Positions 1 to 8,499 of a stretch of DNA of 64,000 nucleotides are shown piece after piece; within the stretch, counting starts at the first letter, position 1; every line of letters begins with the position of its first letter. The translations under genes and the position numbers were made by a program. The DNA is from Ornithinibacillus californiensis (lineage in GTDB: Bacteria; Bacillota; Bacilli; Bacillales; Amphibacillaceae), in contig NZ_LDUE01000035.1 of NCBI RefSeq assembly GCF_001038485.1, forward strand, positions 53,789 through 117,788, in the 5' to 3' direction. The notes under the pieces were generated by a model, which saw nothing but the letters and a program-made list of their open reading frames with translations, searched no databases and was not told the origin of the DNA.

Positions 1-150
1 CGCTTCGCTCATATTTTCCGGAGCCTTCTCATCCGCTACCTCGACAATATCCACCTTGGCATATGACGTTAGCCGCTTCAAATACTCATCGATCGCTTGC
101 TTCAAATACTTTTCTTTCAATTTCCCTACCGATATAATCGTTATTTTCAT
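1..150 (-). CDS. rlmH: RlmH, 23S rRNA pseudouridine-1915 N3-methyltransferase (5' part only)
   Basis: The first 50 codons are present and the gene runs off the left edge. The N-terminus [18 protein letters not shown] and the following IDEYLKRL and [14 protein letters not shown] segments are typical of RlmH (SPOUT class, formerly YbeA/OrfX). RlmH methylates pseudouridine 1915 in helix 69 of 23S rRNA in assembled ribosomes. In staphylococci the 3' end of this gene is the SCC attachment site, but that end lies outside the window. The ATG start is the natural family start. Confidence 0.93.
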   Translation of the reverse strand, partial: MKITIISVGKLKEKYLKQAIDEYLKRLTSYAKVDIVEVADEKAPENMSEA

Positions 151-168
151 GACTCGTACCGTCCTTTT

Positions 169-369
169 TCATTCTTCTTTTATTAGTGTATCAAACCAGC
201 CGTAATTTAACACGTGAGCTTCCTTTTTAAAAATACCTAAATCCATGTGAACAAAATGTAACCATTCTGTGAGATATTCTTGAACATTTAGATATGGGGC
301 ATTTAAGTGATTCAAATCACTGTGAAGTACATCACAGTGCGCTACCATGAAAATAAGATAACCAATCAC
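169..369 (-). CDS. hypothetical short ORF
   Basis: Open frame of 66 codons from a GTG, with an internal ATG at 348 that could be the real start. It sits between rlmH and the divergent PAS gene. No clear Shine-Dalgarno sequence precedes either start and I do not recognise the protein. It is soluble and His/Leu-rich, with no signal peptide. It may be non-coding or the remnant of a larger gene. Confidence 0.25.
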   Translation of the reverse strand: MIGYLIFMVAHCDVLHSDLNHLNAPYLNVQEYLTEWLHFVHMDLGIFKKEAHVLNYGWFDTLIKEE

Positions 370-436
370 CTAGATATAGGCGATACTTATCTCACATATA
401 TTTTATTTTCTATTCTCATAAAGGAGATTGATAGAT

Positions 437-910
437 ATGAACAAACTGTCCGAATTAATTAGTCCAGAAGCAGTGATCAATTTTGAAACGGGTGCCATTA
501 AAGCAAGCACGCTAGATGCCATCATTAATCTATTACCATTTGAAATGGGTTTCTGCGATGCGGACGATATTTTCCGCTGGTATTCCAATAATCCAGACCG
601 CGTTCATGGTCGCCGTACATCAGCGATTGGTCGCCATGTGCTAGAGCTTCATCCAAGAATGGCTCACCATGTTGAAAAGTTGTTGAATGATTTCCGTTCA
701 GGCGCACGTGACGAATGGGAATTTTGGTTCCCGAAACGCTCAGGCGCAGACGCTGGCCAAATCTACCAAAAGTTCATGGCCGTACGCGATGAAAATGGGA
801 AATACCTAGGCTGTATGGATGTGACCGTTAATATCGATATTTTCAAAGATAAAGACGGGAAACATACACCGGAAACAATTGATGAATTTATAGCAGTAAA
901 GCCTAAATAA
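437..910 (+). CDS. PAS-domain protein (DUF438 C-terminal-like)
   Basis: Protein of 157 residues. The stretch from about residue 38 (MGFCDADDIFRWYSNN) through RTSAIGRHVLELHP to VRDENGKYLGCMDVTVNI is a PAS fold of the type at the C-terminus of DUF438 proteins, where it may bind a small ligand or haem. No output domain is attached, so the partner is unknown. I start at ATG 437 because AAGGAG at 421-426 is 10 bases upstream; a TTG at 428 in the same frame lies too close to that site. A strong terminator follows, so it is probably monocistronic. Confidence 0.8.
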   Translation: MNKLSELISPEAVINFETGAIKASTLDAIINLLPFEMGFCDADDIFRWYSNNPDRVHGRRTSAIGRHVLELHPRMAHHVEKLLNDFRSGARDEWEFWFPKRSGADAGQIYQKFMAVRDENGKYLGCMDVTVNIDIFKDKDGKHTPETIDEFIAVKPK

Positions 911-942
911 TATATTTCTTTCTCATTCTGAGAAGTTGCTGG

Positions 943-978
943 AAAACACATTGGATCGCCCCCTTCCAATGTGTTTTT
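943..978 (+). terminator. Rho-independent terminator
   Basis: AAAACACATTGG pairs with CCAATGTGTTTT (12 bp, 11-base loop) and runs into a T stretch. It ends transcription of the PAS gene. Confidence 0.85.
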
Positions 979-1127
979 ATATTGGCCTCCAACCCCAAGC
1001 CGCACTAGCCATTTATCTACTAAATCTATCAATCAATCGCACATTTTCTACTAATTCCATCAACCAACTACACGTACACCACTAGTTTTCATATAGTGTA
1101 GTAAATCTAGTAAAAGGAGGGTAATCC

Positions 1128-1340
1128 ATGTTTACAACCAATCCTATCTGCAAAGTGCTAGAACAAACGCCATCTGGTACGAGAGTTAAGGAATTAATGA
1201 TGAACGGAGAAGACATATCAACTGTAGACACCTTCGTAAAATATGATCGCTTAAGAGGTCTGGTGTACTTTACGAACGATGACCATCACACATTTATTGC
1301 GATTTGTGACCGAATTGACATGATTGAATTTGATGTGTAA
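1128..1340 (+). CDS. hypothetical small protein
   Basis: Seventy residues, ATG preceded by a strong AAAGGAGGG site. The sequence is soluble and mildly acidic, ending YFTNDDHHTFIAICDRIDMI, and looks like a small beta-rich fold. I do not recognise a family. It stands alone between two terminators, which supports an independent transcription unit. Confidence 0.65.
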   Translation: MFTTNPICKVLEQTPSGTRVKELMMNGEDISTVDTFVKYDRLRGLVYFTNDDHHTFIAICDRIDMIEFDV

Positions 1341-1355
1341 GTAAGCATCTTTAAT

Positions 1356-1386
1356 AGGGCTGTGAGACGAACTCACAGCCCTTTCT
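1356..1386. terminator. bidirectional terminator
   Basis: AGGGCTGTGAG and CTCACAGCCCT form an 11-bp stem with a 5-base loop. T-rich sequence follows on the plus strand. The hairpin overlaps the stop codon of the minus-strand gene ending at 1373, so it probably serves both converging genes. Confidence 0.8.
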
Positions 1387-2212
1387 TTATTTCCTTAAGC
1401 ATACTTAGTAGATAGATAATAGGAAAAGCTAGAATCGAGATCGTACTATTAAATACGAGGTTCACGTAATCTCCTGGAATACTCGCTTCCAAGAACTCGA
1501 TAAACGGATAACAAAGCAGCACACCGACTATATTGACACCTACATAGACTCGCACCACATCATACGCTACTTTACTAGAACCAACCAAAGCGATTAATGC
1601 GAACAAAGCTAGGCCGACATTTCCTCCTAATAGACAAGCAACTTCCCCGTTTAATAGTAGCCCCTCCACATTCCCAAACAAGTGAGTGACCACTCCCGCT
1701 AACAAGGTATACAACTGACTAGACTTAATAACAGGCACCATCTCATTCACATCAATCATCTGGAAAAAGATATACCCGATTTTTTCTAACCCCCATAGCG
1801 CCCCGAGCATAGTCGCAATCCCCATCAGTAAATAACCTAAGCTGCGGATATTACCTTTTCTAACATAATAAAGTAACGCACCTGTGATAGCCATGGGAGC
1901 TACGTATAGCTCATAATCCACAGGAAGGATATCGATACTAGCACCGAGGTTGATTCCGAGCACTATGGCAATTGATTGCTGAAAGGAAGGGGAACTTGCG
2001 GTTACCCATGCTACGAGAATGACGATGGCTACGAGGCTATGCTGGACGGTTATGGCTAAGACAATACCTATTAGAAATGCTAGTAAGGTAGATTTGGCGA
2101 TGAGTGGGATATTAGATGCATTGGAAGCTAATTTTGACAAAGCTGTTCGGGTAAGATACATTCCATAAAGCAATCCACCAAGCAGTAGAATAACTCCTAT
2201 AACGATAATCAT
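1373..2212 (-). CDS. degenerate Na/Pi-cotransporter-like membrane protein
   Basis: About 279 residues with 8 or so membrane segments, arranged like the neighbouring Na/Pi cotransporter (same GMYLTRTAL start and paired halves). The hallmark residues have changed. The first QSSS is QHSL (about 57-60), GANIGTT is GINLGASI (about 86-93), and the second QSSS region reads THLFG. Known Na/Pi transporters use the QSSS repeats for substrate and Na+ binding, so phosphate transport is doubtful; a partner subunit or new substrate is possible. I start at ATG 2212 (AGGAGG 6 bases upstream). A longer frame would begin inside the preceding terminator. Confidence 0.75.
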   Translation of the reverse strand: MIIVIGVILLLGGLLYGMYLTRTALSKLASNASNIPLIAKSTLLAFLIGIVLAITVQHSLVAIVILVAWVTASSPSFQQSIAIVLGINLGASIDILPVDYELYVAPMAITGALLYYVRKGNIRSLGYLLMGIATMLGALWGLEKIGYIFFQMIDVNEMVPVIKSSQLYTLLAGVVTHLFGNVEGLLLNGEVACLLGGNVGLALFALIALVGSSKVAYDVVRVYVGVNIVGVLLCYPFIEFLEASIPGDYVNLVFNSTISILAFPIIYLLSMLKEIKKGL

Positions 2213-2230
2213 ACGCTTCCTCCTTTCGAT

Positions 2231-2266
2231 TAAAAAAACCATCTCCTTTATCCATAGGAGATGGTT
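2231..2266 (-). terminator. terminator between the two cotransporter-like genes
   Basis: On the minus strand AACCATCTCC, a 10-base loop, then GGAGATGGTT and seven T. It lies directly after the upstream gene and about 20 bases before the downstream start, so it could limit read-through from one to the other. Confidence 0.85.
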
Positions 2267-2274
2267 GGTTTGAT

Positions 2275-3213
2275 TTAAGTGTCATCTACAGGTTTTCGGT
2301 CGTGGACCATCTTAATGAATTTAGAAAATTTATGGACAAATGGAAGGGCAATGAGTGAGCTAAGCACATTGAAGACGACACTAATATGGGCAACTTGTAC
2401 TGCTGGGCTGTTGGCTAGATGTGTTCCAAGCTCGGCAAGTAAGCCAATGAATGGGAAGAATAAGACCACTCCGATAACGTTGAGCCATATATGTGACCAA
2501 GCGGTAAGCTTTGCCTCTCTTCCTCCACCAATCGAAGCTAACCAAGCATCCACACAGGTTCCGATATTTGCTCCTAGTACGATGGCTACAGCGGTATCTA
2601 GTTGTAAGACACCCGCTGCAATGAATCCCATCGTAATACCAGTTGTTGCGGAACTAGACTGAATAACAGCGGTCAGGATGGCACCGGCAATGACAGCATA
2701 GAATAGATTGCCATCTAGGACGTAGAATATATCATCGATGATGGCCAATTCCTTCAGTGGCGCTGCAAGCTCTTGGAACGCCCACATTGCCCCGAAGACA
2801 GCGGATAAGCCTAGGATGGCCATTCCGGAGTTACGAATTTTGTCCCGATTGATGAGAAACATAATCGCACCGATGGCGGCCATTGGTAGGATCATCGCGT
2901 CAATGTCTAAGGCAATGATTTCTGCTGTGACGGTTGTTCCGATATTTGCACCGAGGATAATACCGATGGATTGGGAGAAGGTGAGCATCCTTCCAGCCAC
3001 CAGACCAATGACAATAATGGAAACCGCGGAGCTACTTTGCAAGATAGCCGTGACGACCGTTCCAAGAAGGAGGCCTTTCCACGGGGAGTCTGTTAGTTTC
3101 ATTAGCAACTGCTTTAGTCTATCAGCGGAAAGATTAAATAGACCGGTTCGTACGAGGTACATCCCAAATAGAAATACACCAAGTGTCAGGATAAACAGCA
3201 GGATTTGATACAA
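2275..3213 (-). CDS. Na/Pi cotransporter family protein (PhoU-less)
   Basis: A 312-residue integral membrane protein with the inverted-repeat architecture of the Na/Pi cotransporter family (PF02690). It has two QSSSA motifs (residues about 59-63 and 186-190), each followed by a GANIGT motif (about 89-94 and 215-220). Expected role: sodium-coupled phosphate movement across the cytoplasmic membrane. The C-terminal PhoU-like domain of longer homologues is absent, as in many Bacillus copies. The start is TTG at 3213 with AAGAAGGTG upstream. The paralogue downstream has lost the signature residues. Confidence 0.88.
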   Translation of the reverse strand: MYQILLFILTLGVFLFGMYLVRTGLFNLSADRLKQLLMKLTDSPWKGLLLGTVVTAILQSSSAVSIIVIGLVAGRMLTFSQSIGIILGANIGTTVTAEIIALDIDAMILPMAAIGAIMFLINRDKIRNSGMAILGLSAVFGAMWAFQELAAPLKELAIIDDIFYVLDGNLFYAVIAGAILTAVIQSSSATTGITMGFIAAGVLQLDTAVAIVLGANIGTCVDAWLASIGGGREAKLTAWSHIWLNVIGVVLFFPFIGLLAELGTHLANSPAVQVAHISVVFNVLSSLIALPFVHKFSKFIKMVHDRKPVDDT

Positions 3214-3288
3214 GTTTTCACCTTCTTTCTAGTTGGATTGGGAGTGGGTTAACGTTTTGGGGCCGGGCATGGGTCATGCTCATGGGCA

Positions 3289-3501
3289 CTATTCTTTTAG
3301 TTGATTGATCGGTTGCTGGACTGCAACAGGTTGCACTTGACTAGGAACAGCGACAACCTTCTCACGAGTTCGTATTGGCTCATAGTCTGTTACTAGAGTT
3401 TGTAGCGTCTGATCGACCTGTCTTGCCATTAATCTTCTAAAAAAGGACATCTGTAGAAAGAATAGAGCCGCTATAATCGGAAGAAATAATACCTCTAGCA
3501 T
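3289..3501 (-). CDS. small membrane-anchored hypothetical protein
   Basis: Seventy residues: an N-terminal hydrophobic helix (about 3-24), then a basic segment and a Gln/Val/Pro-rich soluble tail. ATG preceded by GGGGGGTGAG, an excellent ribosome binding site. No family recognised. It is upstream of and co-oriented with the Na/Pi transporter (about 75 bases apart) and might share its transcript. Confidence 0.6.
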   Translation of the reverse strand: MLEVLFLPIIAALFFLQMSFFRRLMARQVDQTLQTLVTDYEPIRTREKVVAVPSQVQPVAVQQPINQLKE

Positions 3502-3687
3502 TTTCTCACCCCCCTTATACCATTACCATATGTGAAGATAGACCGAATCTATTGGACAAATACCAGTCGAAATAGAAAATGTACGATAATCTATCTTTAA
3601 AGGGGTCAGTCCCTCTTTCATTTTTGATTAATATTAGCTCCAGAATAGGAATACATTAATATGACGAAGAAAAAGGGGTGAGTCAAA

Positions 3688-4473
3688 TTGAAGGATTATC
3701 TAACAAGTGCTACCTTTGAGCACCAATTTTGGCTACGGGTACTGGCTGATCATGCACGTTTTATCCATGATTCCTTATACCCAGCTGAGGAAAAAGATAT
3801 CGCCAAAGCAAAAGCGTTTATGAATACGTTCGAATCGTTGTTGGAGGAGACCAATAACCTTTCCAACCATAATGTCATTGCCTTTACGAAACAGGCAGAA
3901 ACGGCTGCTGAGCAGTTAAAAGAAATGAAGCTTTCGATTATCAAGCGGCATTTAACCGGTGACATTGGAATTCACCTATCTCCAACGTTTATTAACCATA
4001 TGGTGAATGAGTTAGAGGAATATATTTTAGTCATTAGTTATTTAAAGGAAGGAAAAGCTGCACCAATTTTTCATGAATTACATCACCACCTCCTTTGGCT
4101 GGCCGATGCATCTGGCCATGCGGGAGCGATTAACGATGAATTAGATGGCGTGGAAAAGCGTTTAAAGGAAAAAAGCCACGAGTTCGCAAAGCACTTTGAA
4201 CAATTTTACATCAAGGCGATCGAGCTCACTGGATACTTACGAGCAAATATTACCACCTTCCCTGCCCTGAAACGCTTTAACAATGATGTTGAGATAGAAA
4301 TGAACCTATTCCGCACCTTTCTGCACGAGGTGGAGGAAATGGAGCTTTCCGATACTGTCTTAAGCACCTTCTCCGCGCTCATGGCAGACCATATGTATCG
4401 GGAGGAATGCTACTACTTAAGGAAGCTTGCCGAATCTACGAACACCACTCCACCAGATTGTGATCCTACCTAG
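3688..4473 (+). CDS. DUF2935 domain-containing protein
   Basis: The 261-residue length and the opening TSATFEHQFWLRVLADHARF match DUF2935 (PF11155), a Bacillales/Clostridia family made of two four-helix repeats. Here the second begins near FAKHFEQFYIKAIELTGYLR. Conserved His and Glu residues (HQFW, DHARFI, HELHHHLLW, HEVEEME) suggest a metal-binding helical bundle, but no function is established. Start is TTG at 3688 with AAGGGGTG seven bases upstream. Confidence 0.88.
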   Translation: MKDYLTSATFEHQFWLRVLADHARFIHDSLYPAEEKDIAKAKAFMNTFESLLEETNNLSNHNVIAFTKQAETAAEQLKEMKLSIIKRHLTGDIGIHLSPTFINHMVNELEEYILVISYLKEGKAAPIFHELHHHLLWLADASGHAGAINDELDGVEKRLKEKSHEFAKHFEQFYIKAIELTGYLRANITTFPALKRFNNDVEIEMNLFRTFLHEVEEMELSDTVLSTFSALMADHMYREECYYLRKLAESTNTTPPDCDPT

Positions 4474-4543
4474 AAAAGCTTACATGCGACTGAAACTAGA
4501 CCAAATAGGGGGGCTTTCCCCCTAACCCAAATCTACTAGACTA

Positions 4544-4571
4544 TTGACTTTCTTCGACATAGATTTACAAT
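4544..4571 (+). promoter_or_regulatory. probable sigma-A promoter of the envelope/bactofilin operon
   Basis: TTGACT at 4544 and TACAAT at 4566 are separated by 16 bases, about 80 bases before the coiled-coil gene. No other promoter is obvious up to the bactofilin gene, so four genes may be read from here. Confidence 0.55.
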
Positions 4572-4651
4572 AAATATAGACAATTGTATAAAATGCTATA
4601 AATTATAGATTATATGGATAAATTACGAACCGAAATGGAGAGGGAGATAAT

Positions 4652-5404
4652 ATGTCTAAAGAAACGGAAAAAAAGGGCCTAGGCTGGTTTAAAGCAGGAC
4701 GTGCTCACGAGGAAGAAACCGAATCATGGGAATCGATTATTGTCGAAAAAGAAATTGCTGCAGCACAAGTAGAAGAAGAAACTGCTCCGGAGGAAATCCT
4801 TCCACAAGTGGAATCCGCGAATAAAAATGTATTTTCCAAAGAAAATCAAGACAAAGTATCCCTTGATCTTATCGTTGCCGTGGAAAATCTATTAAAAGAC
4901 CGTCAGTTAGTTCGCATTAAGCAAAGTGATCTAGCGAAACGTCTATTAGAAGCGAATGAATCAATTAGTCGCTACAAACAAGACCTTGAAAAACGGGACG
5001 AGCTTATTTCCGAGAAAAACAAAGAAATCCAAACTCTAGAAAACAGCCTGACGAACAAGCAAATGAGCTACGATCAATTACTGGAAGATTATAAAGAGTT
5101 CCAACAAAACTCCAACAACGAATATGAAAATATTTCAAACCAACTAGAAACGGCACAAGACAAGTACGACAAATTAAATGAAGAATTTACGAATAGCAAG
5201 TATGAACAGATGCGTAAGGTGAACGAGCTAGAAGAAAGAATTCGCAGCATGGAAATTGAAAACAAGAAATACGCAACACAGAACAAACAAATTCTGGAGG
5301 AAAAGAATGAATTAATGCAAACGATTAATGAATTCACAGAGCGTATGTCGTTCTCCTTCACATCAAAATTAAATTCATCGAATAATTCATCAGAACAAGA
5401 GTAA
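4652..5404 (+). CDS. long coiled-coil protein, first gene of bactofilin operon
   Basis: A 250-residue, very acidic cytoplasmic protein. Residues 1-70 are low-complexity and Glu-rich. From about residue 75 to 235 heptad-like Leu/Glu/Lys patterns predict an almost continuous coiled coil, ending in a Ser/Asn-rich tail. No enzyme motif or membrane segment is present. Good AGAGGGAG binding site before ATG. Placed ahead of deacetylase, M23 and bactofilin genes, it is a candidate scaffold linking the bactofilin polymer to the wall enzymes; this is inference from context only. Confidence 0.75.
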   Translation: MSKETEKKGLGWFKAGRAHEEETESWESIIVEKEIAAAQVEEETAPEEILPQVESANKNVFSKENQDKVSLDLIVAVENLLKDRQLVRIKQSDLAKRLLEANESISRYKQDLEKRDELISEKNKEIQTLENSLTNKQMSYDQLLEDYKEFQQNSNNEYENISNQLETAQDKYDKLNEEFTNSKYEQMRKVNELEERIRSMEIENKKYATQNKQILEEKNELMQTINEFTERMSFSFTSKLNSSNNSSEQE

Positions 5405-5447
5405 TAGATTTGTAGAAATCCTTTGGGGGAAGGAGGAGAAATTCTGT

Positions 5448-6686
5448 ATGTATCAGCTACGATTACTGCAATTGTTAGATATCCAGGAGTATGAACATGA
5501 TTTTTACTTGCATCTCAACATTCAACTCGAGGAGCAAGAAGAATTTTACTGGAAAGTTGACCCAGAAACAGCTCAGAATCTACAAGCAATCACTGATTTT
5601 TCAAAAGGATACTTATATCGACTTTCCCTCCGGATGCATCAAAACAAGTGGAGTCTTACGCAAACGCATCGTGATCAAAGTTTGCGCAAGGAGTTCACTT
5701 GTTCCGATGCGTTTTGCCAAGAATTGCTTGCCTTAAAGCAGGTGAACACCTTTGAAGAACTCGATCAGCTTCCTTTTATCTCTCGTCATCTCGTATCGCC
5801 TTCGGTTGAAGCGATTGAAGTAGAGGTAGAGAAGGATATCGAGAAGCAAGAAGAAATACATATTTCAAGAAGTAGAAGATTTACATGGCCACTTGCTACC
5901 GCATTAATTACGGTTATCGCTATTATTTGTACATATACCGGCCATTCCATTTATACCAATGCACAGGCACAACCAGAAGGGGCATCTACGAATCATGCCG
6001 TGAAGGTGGAAAAGCAAGAGCCTGTGAAAGAGAATCTAGCAGCAAAACCAGAAACCAATTTACTAGAAGAGAATATAAGAATTGAGGATATCCCAGAGAT
6101 TCCATTTTTCGAACTAGAAGATGGCATGACACACGGTATTCCTGAAGGGATGGTTGCCCTCACGTTTGACGATGGCCCATCGCAGTATTCGGCTGAGATT
6201 GTGGATATTCTGAAGGATTATGGTGTCGGTGGAACGTTCTTCCTTGTTGGTATTAATCTGAATAAATACCCAGAGCAAGTGGCGTATATTAATGATAGCG
6301 GATATTCAATCGGAACGCATTCGATGAGTCATATCAATTTTGCCACTAGTCCGGTTGCAACGCAGAAGAATGAGATCTATCAGTCTAGTCGGCTAATTGA
6401 GGACTTGATTGGGGAGAAGGTCACACTATTCCGACCGCCTTATGGGCAATTTAATGATAATACGAAGCAGATTTCTACCGAGTTAGCGCATAAAATGGTT
6501 CTTTGGAATAACGATCCGAAAGATTGGGAATCGCGGAATACGGATAAAATTATTCAACATATTAAATCAACAGAAGCATCTGGCTCTATTATTCTACTTC
6601 ATGAGACGAAAGCAACGGTCGATGCACTGCCTGAGATTATCTCGTATCTACAAGGACTGGATTTACAACTGGTCTCGTTACAGTAA
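5448..6686 (+). CDS. membrane-anchored polysaccharide deacetylase (NodB family)
   Basis: A 412-residue protein: a cytoplasmic N-terminal domain of about 140 residues, one membrane helix (about 147-166), a linker, then a NodB deacetylase domain. Motifs visible: TFDDGP (about 239-244, catalytic Asp pair), HSMSH (about 291-295, metal ligands), RPPYG (about 328), DPKDW, and LLHE (about 383). Expected reaction: removal of acetyl groups from peptidoglycan or another surface glycan outside the membrane. The unusual N-terminal cytoplasmic domain could touch the coiled-coil protein or bactofilin encoded beside it. AAGGAGGAG precedes ATG 5448. Confidence 0.88.
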   Translation: MYQLRLLQLLDIQEYEHDFYLHLNIQLEEQEEFYWKVDPETAQNLQAITDFSKGYLYRLSLRMHQNKWSLTQTHRDQSLRKEFTCSDAFCQELLALKQVNTFEELDQLPFISRHLVSPSVEAIEVEVEKDIEKQEEIHISRSRRFTWPLATALITVIAIICTYTGHSIYTNAQAQPEGASTNHAVKVEKQEPVKENLAAKPETNLLEENIRIEDIPEIPFFELEDGMTHGIPEGMVALTFDDGPSQYSAEIVDILKDYGVGGTFFLVGINLNKYPEQVAYINDSGYSIGTHSMSHINFATSPVATQKNEIYQSSRLIEDLIGEKVTLFRPPYGQFNDNTKQISTELAHKMVLWNNDPKDWESRNTDKIIQHIKSTEASGSIILLHETKATVDALPEIISYLQGLDLQLVSLQ

Positions 6687-6721
6687 TCGAGGAATGAAGC
6701 GAATGAGAGGAGATTGGATGG

Positions 6722-7642
6722 TTGAAAAAGAAACAAAAGAAAAGTAGTACATTATCCTTCACGGTCGTCTCGAATGATGCCAGTCAGGTCGTGAAGCGAT
6801 TTCGATTAAATAAGTATGTCTTGTATACGATTTTTGCGCTTCCGGTCATTCCACTTGCTACACTGTTTTACTATGTCAGTGCTAATGTTCAGCAGCAAGC
6901 AGAGATTGAAGAGCTTTCTGCCTATCTGGACCTGGAGACAGCGAAAAGCGAACAGTTGGAAGCGACGGTTGCTGTACTAGAGGAAAAAACCGGTGAAACA
7001 AGAGCAAGGCTTGAGGAATTAACCGAACTAGAAGAACAAATGCGACATTACATAGATGAATTACCAACGATGGTAGAACCAAGTGGTAGTGGTGGGTTAC
7101 ATGTGTTATCGGCTGGGACAGGCATGGAAGTATCTGCCGATGGAAAATCCTTAGTCCCATCCGCTGAGCTAGTAGAACGATACAAAGAAACACTGTCGAT
7201 CGTCGATGAGGTTAGTGCTGAATTAGCAACGACACCAACTGCATGGCCAACAACGCCAAATACGATTACTTCAGACTATGGCATACGAAATGACCCATTA
7301 CGAAAATCCTCCGCCTTCCATAGCGGCGTAGACATTCGCGGGTATTACGGAACACCGGTCTATGCTACAGCAGACGGATTCGTCACGTTAGCCAAGTACT
7401 ATGGCAGCTATGGCAATGCGATTAAGATTAAACACTCCGGAACGTATCAAACGATGTATGGACATCTCATGCGTATTGATGTGGAAGTTGGAGATGTGGT
7501 GCAAAAAGGAGACATCATTGGCACCATTGGTAGTACAGGTAGAAGCACCGGTCCACATTTACATTATGAAGTAATCAAACATGGCGATCCCATTGATCCA
7601 AAAATGTACTTTAATATGTACGGCGAATTTGACATAGAATAG
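6722..7642 (+). CDS. M23 (LytM-type) peptidoglycan peptidase, membrane-anchored
   Basis: A 306-residue protein: basic N-terminus, one membrane helix (about 30-50), a coiled coil (about 55-115), then an M23 endopeptidase domain. Zinc ligands are seen as HSGVD (about 200-204) and HLH (about 279-281), both intact, so it is probably an active peptide-crosslink hydrolase. The TTG start at 6722 follows GAGAGGAGA. A membrane helix plus coiled coil ahead of LytM is the layout of shape and division factors. It is paired here with a bactofilin, as M23-bactofilin pairs are in many bacteria. Confidence 0.88.
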   Translation: MKKKQKKSSTLSFTVVSNDASQVVKRFRLNKYVLYTIFALPVIPLATLFYYVSANVQQQAEIEELSAYLDLETAKSEQLEATVAVLEEKTGETRARLEELTELEEQMRHYIDELPTMVEPSGSGGLHVLSAGTGMEVSADGKSLVPSAELVERYKETLSIVDEVSAELATTPTAWPTTPNTITSDYGIRNDPLRKSSAFHSGVDIRGYYGTPVYATADGFVTLAKYYGSYGNAIKIKHSGTYQTMYGHLMRIDVEVGDVVQKGDIIGTIGSTGRSTGPHLHYEVIKHGDPIDPKMYFNMYGEFDIE

Positions 7643-7664
7643 CGCACTAGAAAGGAAGCTACAA

Positions 7665-8051
7665 ATGATGAGTAAGAAAAAGGACGAAAAAGTTATCCAA
7701 ACAATAATTGGAACAGAAACCGTAATCGAAGGAAAAATCACGTTACCGACTAGCCTACGCGTCGACGGCCGCATCATCGGCGAGATTGAATGTAGCGGGG
7801 ATGTTTACATTGGGAAAGATGCCTATGTCGAGCCAAAGATTAAAGCGAAGAATGTGGTAATCGCCGGTGAGGTTAATGGGGATATCGAGACTACCGAAAA
7901 GATTCAGATTGAATCAAAAGGCAAACTAACTGGTAGCGCAACGTCACGTGGGATCATCATTGATGATGGCGGCATTTTTAATGGGAACAGTGTAATTTTG
8001 GATACGGATGAAAAGGGTAAGAAGAAGAAAGCGGAGAAGGTTGCGGATTAG
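7665..8051 (+). CDS. bactofilin (polymer-forming cytoskeletal protein)
   Basis: A 128-residue bactofilin (PF04519). The repeating pattern GxxxxIEGKITLP, LRVDGRIIGEIECSGDV, IAGEVNGDIETTEKI, GSATSRGIIIDDGG is the right-handed beta-helix core, with short basic tails on both sides. Bactofilins polymerise without nucleotide, bind membranes and position wall enzymes. Last gene of the four-gene operon, 22 bases after the M23 gene, followed by a terminator. Confidence 0.92.
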   Translation: MMSKKKDEKVIQTIIGTETVIEGKITLPTSLRVDGRIIGEIECSGDVYIGKDAYVEPKIKAKNVVIAGEVNGDIETTEKIQIESKGKLTGSATSRGIIIDDGGIFNGNSVILDTDEKGKKKKAEKVAD

Positions 8052-8074
8052 ATTTTCTACATAAATAGAGCTAC

Positions 8075-8109
8075 AAGGCAGCATTGACTTAGTCGGTGCT
8101 GCTTTTTTT
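8075..8109 (+). terminator. Rho-independent terminator after bactofilin operon
   Basis: AAGGCAGCA and TGCTGCTT arms with an inner GAC/GTC pair, followed by a run of T. Confidence 0.85.
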
Positions 8110-8238
8110 ATGTGTGAATGTTATTATGTTGAAAGGAAAATAATGGAATGTAATCTTTTTATGGTAAAATATTATTAAATGTTTTGAATATTACGCACTT
8201 CAAAAAACCAAAAACTATGAAGAAAGTAGTGTTGCCTA

Positions 8239-8430
8239 GTGAAATATATAAAAATTACTATCAGTCTTATCTTTATTCTTCTTGGTAGTACATTGATAAG
8301 TACTACCGTTAATGATGAGCTTATGGTTAATATTTTTATTAAACTACTGGGTATACTTTTGTTTATTGTGGGAGTTGTTTCAGGCAGAAGAGCAATCAAA
8401 AAAGGGAAATTAAAGAACGTTAATAATTGA
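8239..8430 (+). CDS. small two-helix membrane protein
   Basis: Sixty-three residues from a GTG start, with two hydrophobic segments (about 5-24 and 30-50) and a basic C-terminus (GRRAIKKGKLK). The binding site is weak (GAAAGTAG). It opens a run of six short unknown or metal-related genes on the plus strand. No family recognised. Confidence 0.5.
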   Translation: MKYIKITISLIFILLGSTLISTTVNDELMVNIFIKLLGILLFIVGVVSGRRAIKKGKLKNVNN

Positions 8431-8499
8431 AGCTCGACTTACATGTTTGCCTGATGTATTGTGAGGTAACCGAGCTTTGAAGATAGAGGTGTTACATGG

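Noticed and set aside
1..150. SCC-type attachment site at rlmH
   Set aside because: The attachment sequence is at the 3' end of rlmH, which lies outside the window; nothing in 150-1100 looks like ccr recombinases or a boundary repeat.
2279..3208. Two long plus-strand frames opposite the Na/Pi cotransporter gene
   Set aside because: Antisense shadows of a membrane-protein gene; no binding sites, and the minus-strand product has clear QSSS and GANIGT motifs.
5089..5361. Minus-strand frame of 90 codons within the coiled-coil gene
   Set aside because: Antisense of a Glu/Lys-rich coding sequence gives Ser/Phe/Leu text; no binding site.
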